A DNA stretch of 64,000 nt, taken from Hydrogenovibrio sp. 3SP14C1. GTDB taxonomy: Bacteria; Pseudomonadota; Gammaproteobacteria; Thiomicrospirales; Thiomicrospiraceae. The position numbers were made by a program, and so were the translations under genes. Under the pieces are notes generated by a model that ran no database searches, was not told where the DNA came from, and saw only the letters and a list, made by a program, of their open reading frames with translations. Where the stretch lies: assembly GCF_029625905.1 (NCBI RefSeq), contig NZ_JARTLM010000001.1, positions 124,001 through 188,000 on the forward strand. Reading direction: 5' to 3'. Positions 36,284 to 44,821 of this stretch are shown here, in pieces; position 1 is the stretch's first letter; the number at the start of each line of letters is the position of its first letter.

Positions 36284-36306
36284 CGAATGTATAACTACTG
36301 TATAAG
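36280..36306 (+). promoter_or_regulatory. Promoter/operator of the MerR-type regulator gene
   Basis: TTGACG (36280-36285) and TATAAG (36301-36306) form a promoter with a 15-base spacer, just 10 bases before the ATG. Two TGTATAA repeats start at 36288 and 36299, again 11 bases apart. The 18-base block 36288-36305 matches 30320-30337 at 16 of 18 positions. The second repeat overlaps the -10, as expected for autorepression. Confidence 0.65.
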
Positions 36307-36315
36307 ATACCAGCT

Positions 36316-37164
36316 ATGACAAATTCTCACCATGCTACCGACGCACTTTTCCCGATTCGGGAAGTGGCCAAACTGACGGGGGTCAACCCCATCACCCTTC
36401 GCGCTTGGGAGCGTCGTTATGGATTAATTGAGCCGGTGAGAACCGATTCAGGCCACCGACTTTATACCCAACACAATATTGACACCCTTAAAGAAGTAGT
36501 GCAGCTGACCCAGCAGGGCATTCCGATCAGCCAAATCAAGAACCTGGTGAATATTGCCAGACCTGAAATCATTGAACCCAAACCGGAAAAAGAACTGGCT
36601 CCGCAGCTCAGAAAGCTGTTAGAAAACCAAAATATTTTTGAGTTGAACGCCTTACTCGATAGTATGTTGGCAGATTATCCCAGTGAAGCTTGGCGAGATA
36701 TTTTGACACACCTAACACTGGAGCTGTCCGACAACAAAGACACGCCTTCCTATCGCTTATGGCATAGCTTGCTCATACCCCGACTCCATTCAAGGCTACA
36801 CTTATCAACTCGTCAACTCAGCCCCCCACTCAAACGGGTATGGTTACAAAGCACCGTTGAGACCAGCGATATTCAAGGTGCATTAGCAGCATTGTATATG
36901 GTGTCTAAAGGGTTTTATCCTTTAACACAACCGTCCGGACAAGTCGATTTTGCAACGATTTTACCCCAGCTACAAGCATTGCATTGTATGGGCGTTGTGA
37001 TAATAGATGAGACTGATTCTTTCGATAATGACGGCTGGCAAACTTGGATTGAGGCACATCCAAGCTTTGAACTTTTTCTGTTTTTGAACCAAAAACCGGG
37101 AGACATCTCCCAACAACTACAAGTCAATTACCACCCGTTGAATAGCGCCTTATTGACGCCATAG
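36316..37164 (+). CDS. MerR-family regulator, class II LitR-like
   Basis: This 282-residue protein has an N-terminal MerR DNA-binding domain (IREVAKLTGVNPITLRAWER then YGLIEPVRTDSGHRLY). Its C-terminal region lies where LitR/CarH carries the B12-binding domain, but I see no DxHxxG cobalamin motif. This fits class II LitR, which in Pseudomonas putida lacks B12 and works with a LOV protein, as I recall. The LOV gene is convergent 19 bases downstream, and the photolyase/lipid operon is immediately upstream. It probably represses those promoters in the dark. Confidence 0.85.
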   Translation: MTNSHHATDALFPIREVAKLTGVNPITLRAWERRYGLIEPVRTDSGHRLYTQHNIDTLKEVVQLTQQGIPISQIKNLVNIARPEIIEPKPEKELAPQLRKLLENQNIFELNALLDSMLADYPSEAWRDILTHLTLELSDNKDTPSYRLWHSLLIPRLHSRLHLSTRQLSPPLKRVWLQSTVETSDIQGALAALYMVSKGFYPLTQPSGQVDFATILPQLQALHCMGVVIIDETDSFDNDGWQTWIEAHPSFELFLFLNQKPGDISQQLQVNYHPLNSALLTP

Positions 37165-37183
37165 GAAGAGCACAAAGTCTCAA

Positions 37184-37672
37184 TTAAGCTTTTGCAGCTT
37201 CAAGTTGTTTTTCTAGCTCGGCAATTTTTGCATGTGCGGCATCCAATTGATTTTTTAATGCCACTTCTTCCGTCACATCTTTTTGGATGCCAATGTAATA
37301 AGTCAACTGGTCCACTTCGTCATAAAAAGGCGTGACGCTGAGTTCATTCCAGAAGCTCGTACCGTCTTTTCGATAATTTTTTAAAACAGTTCTAACCGGT
37401 TTGGCCGAATCAATCGCTGAACGAATGGTTTTAACAGCATCCGGTTCGGTATCGCTACCCTGTAAAAAACGACAGTCCCGATACAAAATCTCATCCGAAC
37501 GATATCCTGTCAGCTTTTCAAACGCTGGGTTTACATAAATCAAAATCGTATCGTGATCTTCTTTTTCTGCCACCACAATGCCATCTTGCGCATTTTCAAC
37601 CAACTGTAGAAGAGTGGCATAACGTAATTTCGTATCTTTCATAACGGCCCGTTCCATTTCAATTGATTTCAT
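37184..37672 (-). CDS. Short LOV-domain blue-light photoreceptor
   Basis: This 162-residue protein has one LOV core (about residues 25-135). The flavin-adduct cysteine is Cys67 in YRDCRFLQG, the canonical position of the LOV motif NCRFLQ with Asn replaced by Asp. NYRKDGTSFWNELSVTP and YYIGIQKDVTEEV are also LOV-typical. A C-terminal coiled coil (about 135-160) follows and there is no output domain. The sequence is very close to my memory of PpSB1-LOV of Pseudomonas putida. It probably signals by binding the adjacent regulator. The start is uncertain (residue 1, 6 or 11), with a weak ribosome site in each case. Confidence 0.92.
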   Translation of the reverse strand: MKSIEMERAVMKDTKLRYATLLQLVENAQDGIVVAEKEDHDTILIYVNPAFEKLTGYRSDEILYRDCRFLQGSDTEPDAVKTIRSAIDSAKPVRTVLKNYRKDGTSFWNELSVTPFYDEVDQLTYYIGIQKDVTEEVALKNQLDAAHAKIAELEKQLEAAKA

Positions 37673-37852
37673 TCTAGCGGAGTTTCTGCGATAAAAAAAT
37701 AGCGCCCCAATAGTTTTGGAGAAAAATCCCGTCCCTGACTCTTTGGTTTTTTAAATTAATTACCCGAGAAGATAACTAGGTTATTTACAACTGATGACTG
37801 CAATCCGTTATCATATAGTCATCGTTTTCAACCGCGTCGACAAGGATCTATA

Positions 37853-38725
37853 ATGAAAAAAATCGCTCTCACCTCACCATGGGTTGGCTTAATCGGTGGC
37901 CTCTTTTTATTAACCGGCTGCAATGAAGCGCCTTCTTCAAACACGGCCGAAAAACCGACATCCTCTGTTGCTGCAGAAACATCAACGTCAGCCAACCCCT
38001 CCATTTCCGAAACAAAAACACCTGCCAAAGTCGAGGCTACCCCTAAAAAGACAGCCGTAAAATTGCCCCCTCCTCCACAATTTAAAGAATTCGCTGCGGG
38101 TCCACCTCGAAAAGACGCTTTTTTCAAATTTATGGTGCCTTTAATTCACCAAGCCAATCAACAAGTGATGCAAAAACGTGCTCACCTCAAAACATTAATC
38201 GCCGCACAAACCCTTTCAAAAAAGGACCAGGCCTGGCTGAAAAAAGAAGGTGATCTGTATGGACTGGAAAACCTGGACCCCAATAAAGCTGCCGATTTAA
38301 AGGCTCTTCTTGTCCGAATCGATGTCGTACCAACCTCACTTGCACTTGCACAAGGGGCAAATGAAAGTGCCTGGGGAACATCTCGCTTTGCACGCCAAGC
38401 CAATAACTTTTTTGGTCAATGGTGTTTTTCAAAGGGGTGTGGACTGGTTCCTAAACAACGCACTAAAGGCGCCATTCACGAAGTTCGAGCATTTGACCAC
38501 CCTTATTTTTCCGTCAAAAGCTATATCCATAACTTGAATAGCCACCGAACCTATGCACAACTGAGAAAAATCCGTGCCCAACTTCGTCAACAGAATCAGC
38601 CGTTAACCGGTCTCAAAATGACAGAAGGGTTGGTCAATTACTCAGCTCGAAAACACGAATATGTTAAAGAATTAAAAAGCATGATTCGTTACAATAAACT
38701 CACTCAATACAATCAGACATCATAA
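37853..38725 (+). CDS. Bax-like glucosaminidase-domain lipoprotein
   Basis: This 290-residue protein has a lipoprotein signal (LFLLTGC lipobox, cysteine near residue 23), a Ser/Thr/Pro-rich linker (about 25-80) and a glucosaminidase domain of the E. coli Bax type. The latter shows VVPTSLALAQGANESAWGTS with the catalytic Glu, then NNFFGQWCF and the tail motif NYSARKHEYVKEL. It probably cleaves the peptidoglycan glycan at the outer membrane side. It is divergent from the LOV gene and could share its light control, but no TGTATAA repeats are visible in between. Confidence 0.88.
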   Translation: MKKIALTSPWVGLIGGLFLLTGCNEAPSSNTAEKPTSSVAAETSTSANPSISETKTPAKVEATPKKTAVKLPPPPQFKEFAAGPPRKDAFFKFMVPLIHQANQQVMQKRAHLKTLIAAQTLSKKDQAWLKKEGDLYGLENLDPNKAADLKALLVRIDVVPTSLALAQGANESAWGTSRFARQANNFFGQWCFSKGCGLVPKQRTKGAIHEVRAFDHPYFSVKSYIHNLNSHRTYAQLRKIRAQLRQQNQPLTGLKMTEGLVNYSARKHEYVKELKSMIRYNKLTQYNQTS

Positions 38726-38743
38726 CGTTACAAAGGATTGATT

Positions 38744-39265
38744 ATGCCATTACTCGACAGCTTTACAGTTGACCATAAAATCATGAACGCACCTGCCGTT
38801 CGAGTTGCCAAGACCATGAAAACACCTGGAGGCGACACCATCACCGTATTTGATTTACGTTTCAATAAACCCAATGTTGATATGATGGGAGAAAAAGGCA
38901 TTCACACCTTGGAACACCTCTTCGCTGGATTTATTCGTACTCACTTAAATGCAAATGATGTGGAAATCATCGATGTGTCACCAATGGGATGTCGTACTGG
39001 TTTTTACATGAGTGTCATCGGCACACCAGATGAGAAACGTGTGGCGGATGCCTGGATGAAGGCCATGCAGGACGTGCTGGATGTTGAAAAAATGGAAGAC
39101 ATCCCAGAGTTGAATGAATACCAGTGCGGCACTTATAAAATGCACTCTTTAGAAGAAGCAAAATCCATTGCACAAAACATCATTGACCACGGCATTGGGG
39201 TGAATAAAAATGAAAACATTGCCTTGGATAAAGACACCCTAAAAGCGCTTGGCAACGAAGTTTAA
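38744..39265 (+). CDS. luxS: S-ribosylhomocysteine lyase LuxS
   Basis: This 173-residue metalloenzyme cleaves S-ribosylhomocysteine to homocysteine and DPD, the precursor of autoinducer-2. [10 protein letters not shown] has the HxxEH metal motif, and [11 protein letters not shown] holds the catalytic cysteine. The metal-binding Cys is in QCGTYKMHS. The ATG at 38744 follows AAAGGA, and an in-frame ATG at 38738 is less well placed. It is followed 12 bases later by mtnN, which makes its substrate, so the two form the activated methyl cycle operon. Confidence 0.97.
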   Translation: MPLLDSFTVDHKIMNAPAVRVAKTMKTPGGDTITVFDLRFNKPNVDMMGEKGIHTLEHLFAGFIRTHLNANDVEIIDVSPMGCRTGFYMSVIGTPDEKRVADAWMKAMQDVLDVEKMEDIPELNEYQCGTYKMHSLEEAKSIAQNIIDHGIGVNKNENIALDKDTLKALGNEV

Positions 39266-39277
39266 GAAGGATTTTCT

Positions 39278-39976
39278 ATGAAAGTTGCCATCATTGGTGC
39301 TATGGAAGAAGAAGTTGCCTTGTTGCGCAACCAGATTCAGAACTTAAAAACAGAAGTTCACGGTGGTTTTGAATACTATTTGGGTCAAATTAATGACATT
39401 GACATCATTTTATTACGTTCTGGCATTGGCAAGGTCAATGCCGCCATTGGAACCGCTTTACTGATTAAGCTATATGAACCGGACTCTGTCATCAATACAG
39501 GCTCGGCAGGAGGCTTCCATACGGAATTAAACGTCGGTGACATCGTGATTAGCCAATCCGTTTGTCATCATGACGTCGACGTTACCCCGTTCGGCTATGC
39601 GCGAGGTCAAGTGCCAGGTCATCCAGAGTGCTATCTTGCCGATGTAAAGTTGATTGATGTTGCAAAGCGCAGTATTGATGCCTTGCAAGAAGTGACCCAT
39701 ATGCATGGCTTGATTGCCACCGGGGATCGTTTTATGCATTTGCCGGAAGATGTCGCCACCACGCGAGAATACTTTCCCGACATGATTGCTTGTGAGATGG
39801 AGGCGGCGGCTGTTGCACAAACCTGCCATGCGTTTGAAACGCCTTTTGTGATTATTCGATCTTTATCGGATATTGCTGGCAAAGAGAATGCTGTGACGTT
39901 TGAACAATATTTAGATAAAGCAGCCACACACTCAGCACGCCTTATTCTTGAAATGTTAAATCACTTAAAGCCTTAA
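39278..39976 (+). CDS. mtnN: 5'-methylthioadenosine/S-adenosylhomocysteine nucleosidase
   Basis: This 232-residue enzyme removes adenine from MTA and S-adenosylhomocysteine. Family markers are the N-terminal KVAIIGAMEEEVALLRNQI, then SGIGKVNAAIGTALL, a mid-protein VINTGSAGGF, and the C-terminal CEMEAAAVAQTC and SLSDIAGKEN, which hold the substrate Glu and catalytic Asp. It is 12 bases after luxS with an AGGA box. Length is typical. Confidence 0.96.
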   Translation: MKVAIIGAMEEEVALLRNQIQNLKTEVHGGFEYYLGQINDIDIILLRSGIGKVNAAIGTALLIKLYEPDSVINTGSAGGFHTELNVGDIVISQSVCHHDVDVTPFGYARGQVPGHPECYLADVKLIDVAKRSIDALQEVTHMHGLIATGDRFMHLPEDVATTREYFPDMIACEMEAAAVAQTCHAFETPFVIIRSLSDIAGKENAVTFEQYLDKAATHSARLILEMLNHLKP

Positions 39977-39982
39977 TGGTAC

Positions 39983-40035
39983 CGGGGTTGACTTGGCTTT
40001 GCTTGAAGATTCAGACAAAGCTGCACCCCTTTTAA
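39983..40035 (+). terminator. Probable terminator after mtnN
   Basis: GGGGT ... GGCTTTG pairs with CAAAGC ... ACCCC as a bulged hairpin, followed by TTTT. It sits between the mtnN stop and the end of the convergent GGDEF gene. The bulges make it a weaker call than the other terminators. Confidence 0.5.
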
Positions 40036-41537
40036 ACCATCAATTGTTTAAATTCGGCTGCTTCAATCGGAGCAGACCAATAAACGCCCTGTCCAAGAGT
40101 ACACCCCGATTCCGTCAATTTTTTCACGTGGCTTTCTGATGTAATCCCTGTCGCAATCATACAAGAATCCAAACTTTTAGCCATTTGAATCAGGGCTTGA
40201 ATCCACTGTTGTCCAGAGGTTGTTTCAAGTTGTTCATGCAACCAGACTTCATCAAATTTAAATTCTTGAATATTCAAACCAACCAGCATTGCAAAATTAA
40301 ATGCTTGCCCGCCCAGCCCCGTTAAAGTCAATTGATACCCTTGATCGGACAACCCTTGAAGACATGCCTTTAAATCTTGATCAAATGTCTCAAAACTTTT
40401 TAATGAAAAGGCTAACTGCAGTTGACTCGAAGGAATCCCATACTGATTCACTCTTTGGTTTAAAAGCTCCAGAAAACCTTTTTGTCGCCACAACCCTTCC
40501 AAAACAGGCACCGTCACAACAAACTCCGCATCCACTTTTAACCATTGGTTTAAATAAAAACAAGCACTGTCCAGCAACCATAAACTCATAGAAGCTTCCG
40601 AATGGCTCTCTTTTAATAAATGCTGCCATGACTCCAGTGCCTGCTGCCCGTTTTCTGCAGTTAGCCATTCCATACTGACATAACCACCCACCACTCGATT
40701 TTGTTTCAAATCGATTTGAGGCTCAACATAAGGCGCAAACTCTGCATTTAAAACAGCGGCATCAAATTTAGCTTGAATAACATGTTTATGAGTCGGCACT
40801 TCTTGCTTAACATCATTATAAAAACGAAATGTTTGCTTGCCTTTTGATTTTGAAACATACAGTGCTTCATCCGCTGTTTCAATCAATTCAGACGCCAATC
40901 TTGAATCTTGTGGAAACATTGAAACACCAATACTGGTCGACGTTCTCACCTCTTGTCCTTCAAACAAGTAAGGGCGAGACACTTCATTAATAATGCGTTG
41001 ACAAATATCTTCTACTTCAGCTCTATCTTCTGTCTCGGCTAGCAAAATTACAAATTCATCACCGCCTAAACGACTGACAACATCTTCTTCTCTAACAGAC
41101 GAAATCAACCGACCACTCACATGTCGTAACAATTCATCGCCTATATGATGCCCCTGGGTGTCATTAACAGTCTTAAAACCATCTAAATCTAAGAACAATA
41201 AAGAAAACACACTCTCTTTTTGCGTAGTCCCTTGAATTAAATTTTCTAAAATATCATGAAAATGGGCACGATTAGGCAAGTGCGTTAAAGAGTCATAATT
41301 CGCACGACGATACAATTCCGCTGTTCTAGAGCTAACTTCAGATTCAATCAAATAAGCGACATCAGCCGAATCTGAAAACTTGTGCTGCAACTCAGATAAT
41401 AACCGCTTAACACTGGACTTTTCATTAGCCGCGATATCCGGAAAAGTATCAAAAGAGCGAGACGATACATAGCGACGATCAAACTTCAAATGATCTAGAA
41501 GCGGTTCCAAAGCAGTATTTTGTGCGAACTCAATCAT
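40032..41537 (-). CDS. GGDEF protein with degenerate EAL domain
   Basis: This 501-residue protein has an N-terminal region (about 1-85), a GGDEF domain and an EAL-like domain. The diguanylate cyclase site RLGGDEFVILL is intact, and an RxxD inhibitory site (REED) lies five residues before it. The EAL half is degraded: the EAL signature is replaced by YVSMEWL, and the final region reads TGITSESHVKK instead of EGVET. It should make c-di-GMP, while the EAL domain may bind a ligand or do nothing. It has no membrane helix or recognised sensor. Confidence 0.88.
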   Translation of the reverse strand: MIEFAQNTALEPLLDHLKFDRRYVSSRSFDTFPDIAANEKSSVKRLLSELQHKFSDSADVAYLIESEVSSRTAELYRRANYDSLTHLPNRAHFHDILENLIQGTTQKESVFSLLFLDLDGFKTVNDTQGHHIGDELLRHVSGRLISSVREEDVVSRLGGDEFVILLAETEDRAEVEDICQRIINEVSRPYLFEGQEVRTSTSIGVSMFPQDSRLASELIETADEALYVSKSKGKQTFRFYNDVKQEVPTHKHVIQAKFDAAVLNAEFAPYVEPQIDLKQNRVVGGYVSMEWLTAENGQQALESWQHLLKESHSEASMSLWLLDSACFYLNQWLKVDAEFVVTVPVLEGLWRQKGFLELLNQRVNQYGIPSSQLQLAFSLKSFETFDQDLKACLQGLSDQGYQLTLTGLGGQAFNFAMLVGLNIQEFKFDEVWLHEQLETTSGQQWIQALIQMAKSLDSCMIATGITSESHVKKLTESGCTLGQGVYWSAPIEAAEFKQLMV

Positions 41538-41726
41538 ATTATTATTCCTACATCCCTTGCCTTATCTGAAAATCAAACTGTCATCACCGCTAAAAATATC
41601 ACTCGACTTCAATCGTTATTTTTCAGAACTGGATAAAATCCACTATAATTGCCTTCAAGTTTTCATTCTTTCGGCCGATAAATTTGGCTGTTTCTTTTTA
41701 AGAAGTCTATAAGCAAGGGGAATGCC

Positions 41727-42908
41727 ATGTTGCAAATCGGTACCACATTTTCAAAGACTGCCACCAAAATTTTATTATGCGGTGCAGGCGAACTAGGAAA
41801 GGAAGTGGCGATTGAAGCCCAGCGACTTGGCTTAGAAGTGATTGCTTTGGATCGATATGAAAATGCCCCTGCCATGCAGGTGGCAGACCGAAGTTATACC
41901 CTAAGCATGCTGGATGGTGATGCGCTTCGACACATTATCGAAAAAGAAAAACCTGATTATATCGTGCCAGAAATTGAGGCCATCGCCACAGACACTTTAG
42001 CCGAATTGGAACAGGAAGGATTTAACATTGTGCCATCTGCCAAGGCCACTCAACTAACGATGAACCGTGAGGGAATCCGTCGATTAGCCGCTGAAGACCT
42101 TGATATACCAACCAGCCCATATGCTTTTGCAGATAACAAAGAAGACTTTATTGCCGCCATCGATACCATTGGTGCTCCTTGTGTCGTGAAACCGATTATG
42201 AGCTCATCAGGAAAAGGACAAAGTGTCATAAAGTCGACAGCGGACATTGATTCAGCCTGGCATTATGCACAAGAAGGTGGACGAGCAGGCAAAGGCAAGG
42301 TCATTATCGAAGGATTTGTCGATTTCGACTACGAAATTACCTTATTAACTATCCGTCATAAAAATGGCACTAGCTTTTGCGCACCAATAGGCCATATACA
42401 AGAAGATGGTGACTACCGACAATCTTGGCAACCGCACCCAATGTCCGATATCGCTATTGATTCGGCGGAAAAAATTGCCTTAAAAATTACAGAGGCCCTC
42501 GGGGGCTGGGGGTTGTTTGGGGTTGAACTCTTTATTAAGAATGACCAAGTCATTTTCAGTGAAGTGTCTCCTCGCCCACACGATACAGGCCTGGTGACTT
42601 TAATTTCTCAAGACTTATCTGAATTTGCACTGCATTTAAGAGCCATTTTAGGTCTTCCCATTCCGAACATTACCCAACACGGACCATCCGCTTCCAGCGT
42701 TATCTTGCCAACAGGCCACTCAACAGAAACTCAATTCAGTGGGTTAGAAGAAGCTTTAAAAGAACCTAATACCCAAATCCGCTTGTTCGGCAAACCAGAA
42801 ATTGCCGGCCGTCGAAGAATGGGGGTTGCCTTAGCTCGCGACACCTCTATTGAAAAAGCCATTGAAAAAGCCAAGGCCTCCGCTGCGGCAATTAAAGTGC
42901 ATTTCTAA
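41727..42908 (+). CDS. purT: Formate-dependent phosphoribosylglycinamide formyltransferase
   Basis: This 393-residue ATP-grasp enzyme formylates GAR in purine synthesis, using formate and ATP instead of formyl-folate. The N-terminal [20 protein letters not shown], the ATP-grasp [17 protein letters not shown], and the ending [10 protein letters not shown] are family hallmarks, as are [14 protein letters not shown] residues. An AAGGGG box precedes the ATG. Formate could come from PurU, also encoded in this window. Confidence 0.96.
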   Translation: MLQIGTTFSKTATKILLCGAGELGKEVAIEAQRLGLEVIALDRYENAPAMQVADRSYTLSMLDGDALRHIIEKEKPDYIVPEIEAIATDTLAELEQEGFNIVPSAKATQLTMNREGIRRLAAEDLDIPTSPYAFADNKEDFIAAIDTIGAPCVVKPIMSSSGKGQSVIKSTADIDSAWHYAQEGGRAGKGKVIIEGFVDFDYEITLLTIRHKNGTSFCAPIGHIQEDGDYRQSWQPHPMSDIAIDSAEKIALKITEALGGWGLFGVELFIKNDQVIFSEVSPRPHDTGLVTLISQDLSEFALHLRAILGLPIPNITQHGPSASSVILPTGHSTETQFSGLEEALKEPNTQIRLFGKPEIAGRRRMGVALARDTSIEKAIEKAKASAAAIKVHF

Positions 42909-43216
42909 AATGCCTTTGAAAAGCCGCTTTTATACTGTTTATTAACCTAAATATCTTAAAAGTGGCTTTCTAACATCGCATCGCCAAATATCTGACTACT
43001 GGCTAATTTCTTCACTTTTTCTCCTGATTTCCTCGCTATACAACTCTTAAAATACCCTTTACTTTCAAAATCTTAAGCATATAAAACCAAACCTGGCACG
43101 CTGTCTGCTGTACGACCCTTAGCAGAATAACTTTAGAATTTTCTATGATTCTGTAATAAGACAGAAAGAATTTTTTAAACGTTCAATAAATCAGATTACC
43201 GTACAGGAGCATGATC
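42909..43216. other. 308-base intergenic region before the fliS-like gene
   Basis: The region contains two small inverted repeats: TCTGCT (43104-43109) with AGCAGA (43121-43126), and TTCTGT (43149-43154) with ACAGAA (43161-43166), the second followed by a T-rich stretch. Neither matches a known element for me. I see no clear sigma28 or sigma70 promoter and no small gene. A good AGGAG lies at 43205-43209. Confidence 0.45.
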
Positions 43217-43651
43217 ATGACAACGAATCAAACAATGACATCAGAAGCAAAAGCCCCAATTCTTCAAGAATACAACCGCAACCCAGATACAGAATCAAAG
43301 CTGGCTGATAACCCTAGCAAAACCATTCTTTTATTATTACAAGGTGTGGTCGACAAAGGAAACTTAGCAAAAGTATGCCATCAGAGTAACGCCCTTGTTG
43401 AAAAAGGCTTTCATTTAGGTCGTATGACAACTATCTTAGACGCTTTACGTGATCGCTTAGCTATGTCAGAAACCACTCCGCTGGCGTATGATTTAGACGA
43501 GCTTTATCGTTATGCAGATAAATCAATCCAGGAAGCTGTTTTTGAAAAAGACAGTTTTTACCTAGATAGCGCCATTGAAATCCTAACCGAATTGCGTGAT
43601 GCATGGTTAGAAATGATGCACCAATCGGGTCAGTTAGCCGATAACGGTTAA
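43217..43651 (+). CDS. FliS-like flagellin chaperone, orphan copy
   Basis: This 144-residue helical protein resembles FliS, which binds flagellin and prevents its premature assembly. The segment KTILLLLQGVVDKGNLAKV and the C-terminal SIQEAVFEKDSFYLDSAIEI then LTELRDAWLEM match the four-helix FliS pattern. No other flagellar gene is in the window, so it is an orphan copy. It could serve another flagellin, a type III system or a different partner. The ATG at 43217 has the correct distance (7 bases) from AGGAG; the ATG at 43211 is too close. Confidence 0.7.
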   Translation: MTTNQTMTSEAKAPILQEYNRNPDTESKLADNPSKTILLLLQGVVDKGNLAKVCHQSNALVEKGFHLGRMTTILDALRDRLAMSETTPLAYDLDELYRYADKSIQEAVFEKDSFYLDSAIEILTELRDAWLEMMHQSGQLADNG

Positions 43652-43832
43652 TGACAGACCTTAGTCAGAGCCGGTTTCTCCTCCTTTTTCCGGTTCTGAT
43701 TAACCCCATTCTCCTTCAATCACTTCCCTTCATATTTCATTTCTGACACCAGTCTTAACAATTCTTCAAAATACTTTAAAAAACCACACTAACTTATTGA
43801 AATAAAAATAAATGCATTAATTTTAAAAAACA

Positions 43833-43873
43833 TTAGCACTCTCTTGACTTGAGTGCCAAATTAAGTGTAATAT
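43833..43873 (+). promoter_or_regulatory. CIRCE operator and overlapping promoter of rpoH
   Basis: TTAGCACTC (43833-43841), nine bases, then GAGTGCCAA (43851-43859) match the HrcA operator CIRCE (TTAGCACTC-N9-GAGTGCTAA) at 17 of 18 positions. TTGACT (43844-43849) inside it and TAATAT (43868-43873) form a promoter with an 18-base spacer, so HrcA binding should block RNA polymerase. hrcA itself is not in the window. Confidence 0.88.
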
Positions 43874-43906
43874 GTTGATATTAATTTAATTAGGAGAGGG
43901 ATCAAT

Positions 43907-44758
43907 ATGACAAATCAATTGATTACATTTGCGAACAATCTTACTCCTGGACAGAATATTGAAAGCTACTTGAGAACGGTAAAAACCCTTCCTCAACTTT
44001 CAGCTGACGAAGAAAGAGAGTTGGCAGAAAAACTATACCAACAACAAGATTTAAATGCAGCAAGACAGCTTATTTTATCGTCTTTGCGCTACGTCGTGCC
44101 GATTGCACGCTCTTACAATGGATACGGCTTACCTTTAAGTGACTTGATTCAAGAAGGAAATATTGGGCTGATGAAAGCGGTTAAACGCTTTAACCCTGCT
44201 GAAAAAGTCCGCTTAATGACTTTTGCGGTTCATTGGGTTCGTGCCGAAATCAACGAATACGTGATTAAAAACTGGCGTATTGTTAAAACGGCAACTACCA
44301 AAGCACAGCGCAAGCTCTTTTTTAAACTACGTAGTTCGAAAAAATCTTTGGAATGGTTCGGAGATAAAGATGCTGATGCGGTTGCAAAAGAGCTAGGGGT
44401 CACTCGTAAAGACGTTTTAGAAATGGAAATGCGTCTTTATGGTCAAGATATGTCTGTCGATCTATCCCCAGACGAGGAAGAAGCTACCTCTAAGACTTAT
44501 CCGGTCTTGGTCAGCCAGGAACTTGATCCTGAAATGCAATTATCTAATGACTCACAGTCTGACTATGAGTTAGGGAAAATGTACCAAGCCTTAAGCCAGC
44601 TAGATGAACGTAGTCGAGATATTTTGCAAAAGCGTTGGCTCAGCGATGACAAAACTGGCTTAAAAGCGTTATCACAAGAATACGGCGTTTCCATGGAGCG
44701 TATTCGTCAAATCGAACAACAAGCCATCAAAATGTTACAGGCGAGTATGGCAGATTAA
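43907..44758 (+). CDS. rpoH: Heat-shock sigma factor RpoH (sigma32)
   Basis: This 283-residue sigma70-family factor directs transcription of heat-shock genes. Region 2 is seen in LPLSDLIQEGNIGLMKAVKRF and MTFAVHWVRAEINEYV, the sigma32 box area in TTKAQRKLFFKLRSSKKSL, and region 4 in ALSQLDERSRDILQKRW and the HTH SMERIRQIEQQAIKML. A strong AGGAGAGGG box lies before the ATG. Control by CIRCE would add HrcA repression to the sigma32 level, an extra loop compared with the E. coli scheme. A strong terminator follows. Confidence 0.97.
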   Translation: MTNQLITFANNLTPGQNIESYLRTVKTLPQLSADEERELAEKLYQQQDLNAARQLILSSLRYVVPIARSYNGYGLPLSDLIQEGNIGLMKAVKRFNPAEKVRLMTFAVHWVRAEINEYVIKNWRIVKTATTKAQRKLFFKLRSSKKSLEWFGDKDADAVAKELGVTRKDVLEMEMRLYGQDMSVDLSPDEEEATSKTYPVLVSQELDPEMQLSNDSQSDYELGKMYQALSQLDERSRDILQKRWLSDDKTGLKALSQEYGVSMERIRQIEQQAIKMLQASMAD

Positions 44759-44774
44759 GCGTATGAACTTCAAC

Positions 44775-44801
44775 AAAAAAGGCGCCGATGGCGCCTTTTT
44801 T
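44775..44801. terminator. Intrinsic terminator after rpoH
   Basis: AAAAAAGGCGCC (44775-44786) and GGCGCCTTTTTT (44790-44801) form a perfect 12-bp stem with a GAT loop and work in both directions. It serves rpoH and probably also the convergent mutarotase gene, which ends at 44822. Confidence 0.95.
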
Positions 44802-44821
44802 ATATGTAAAACTTTCTTAGC

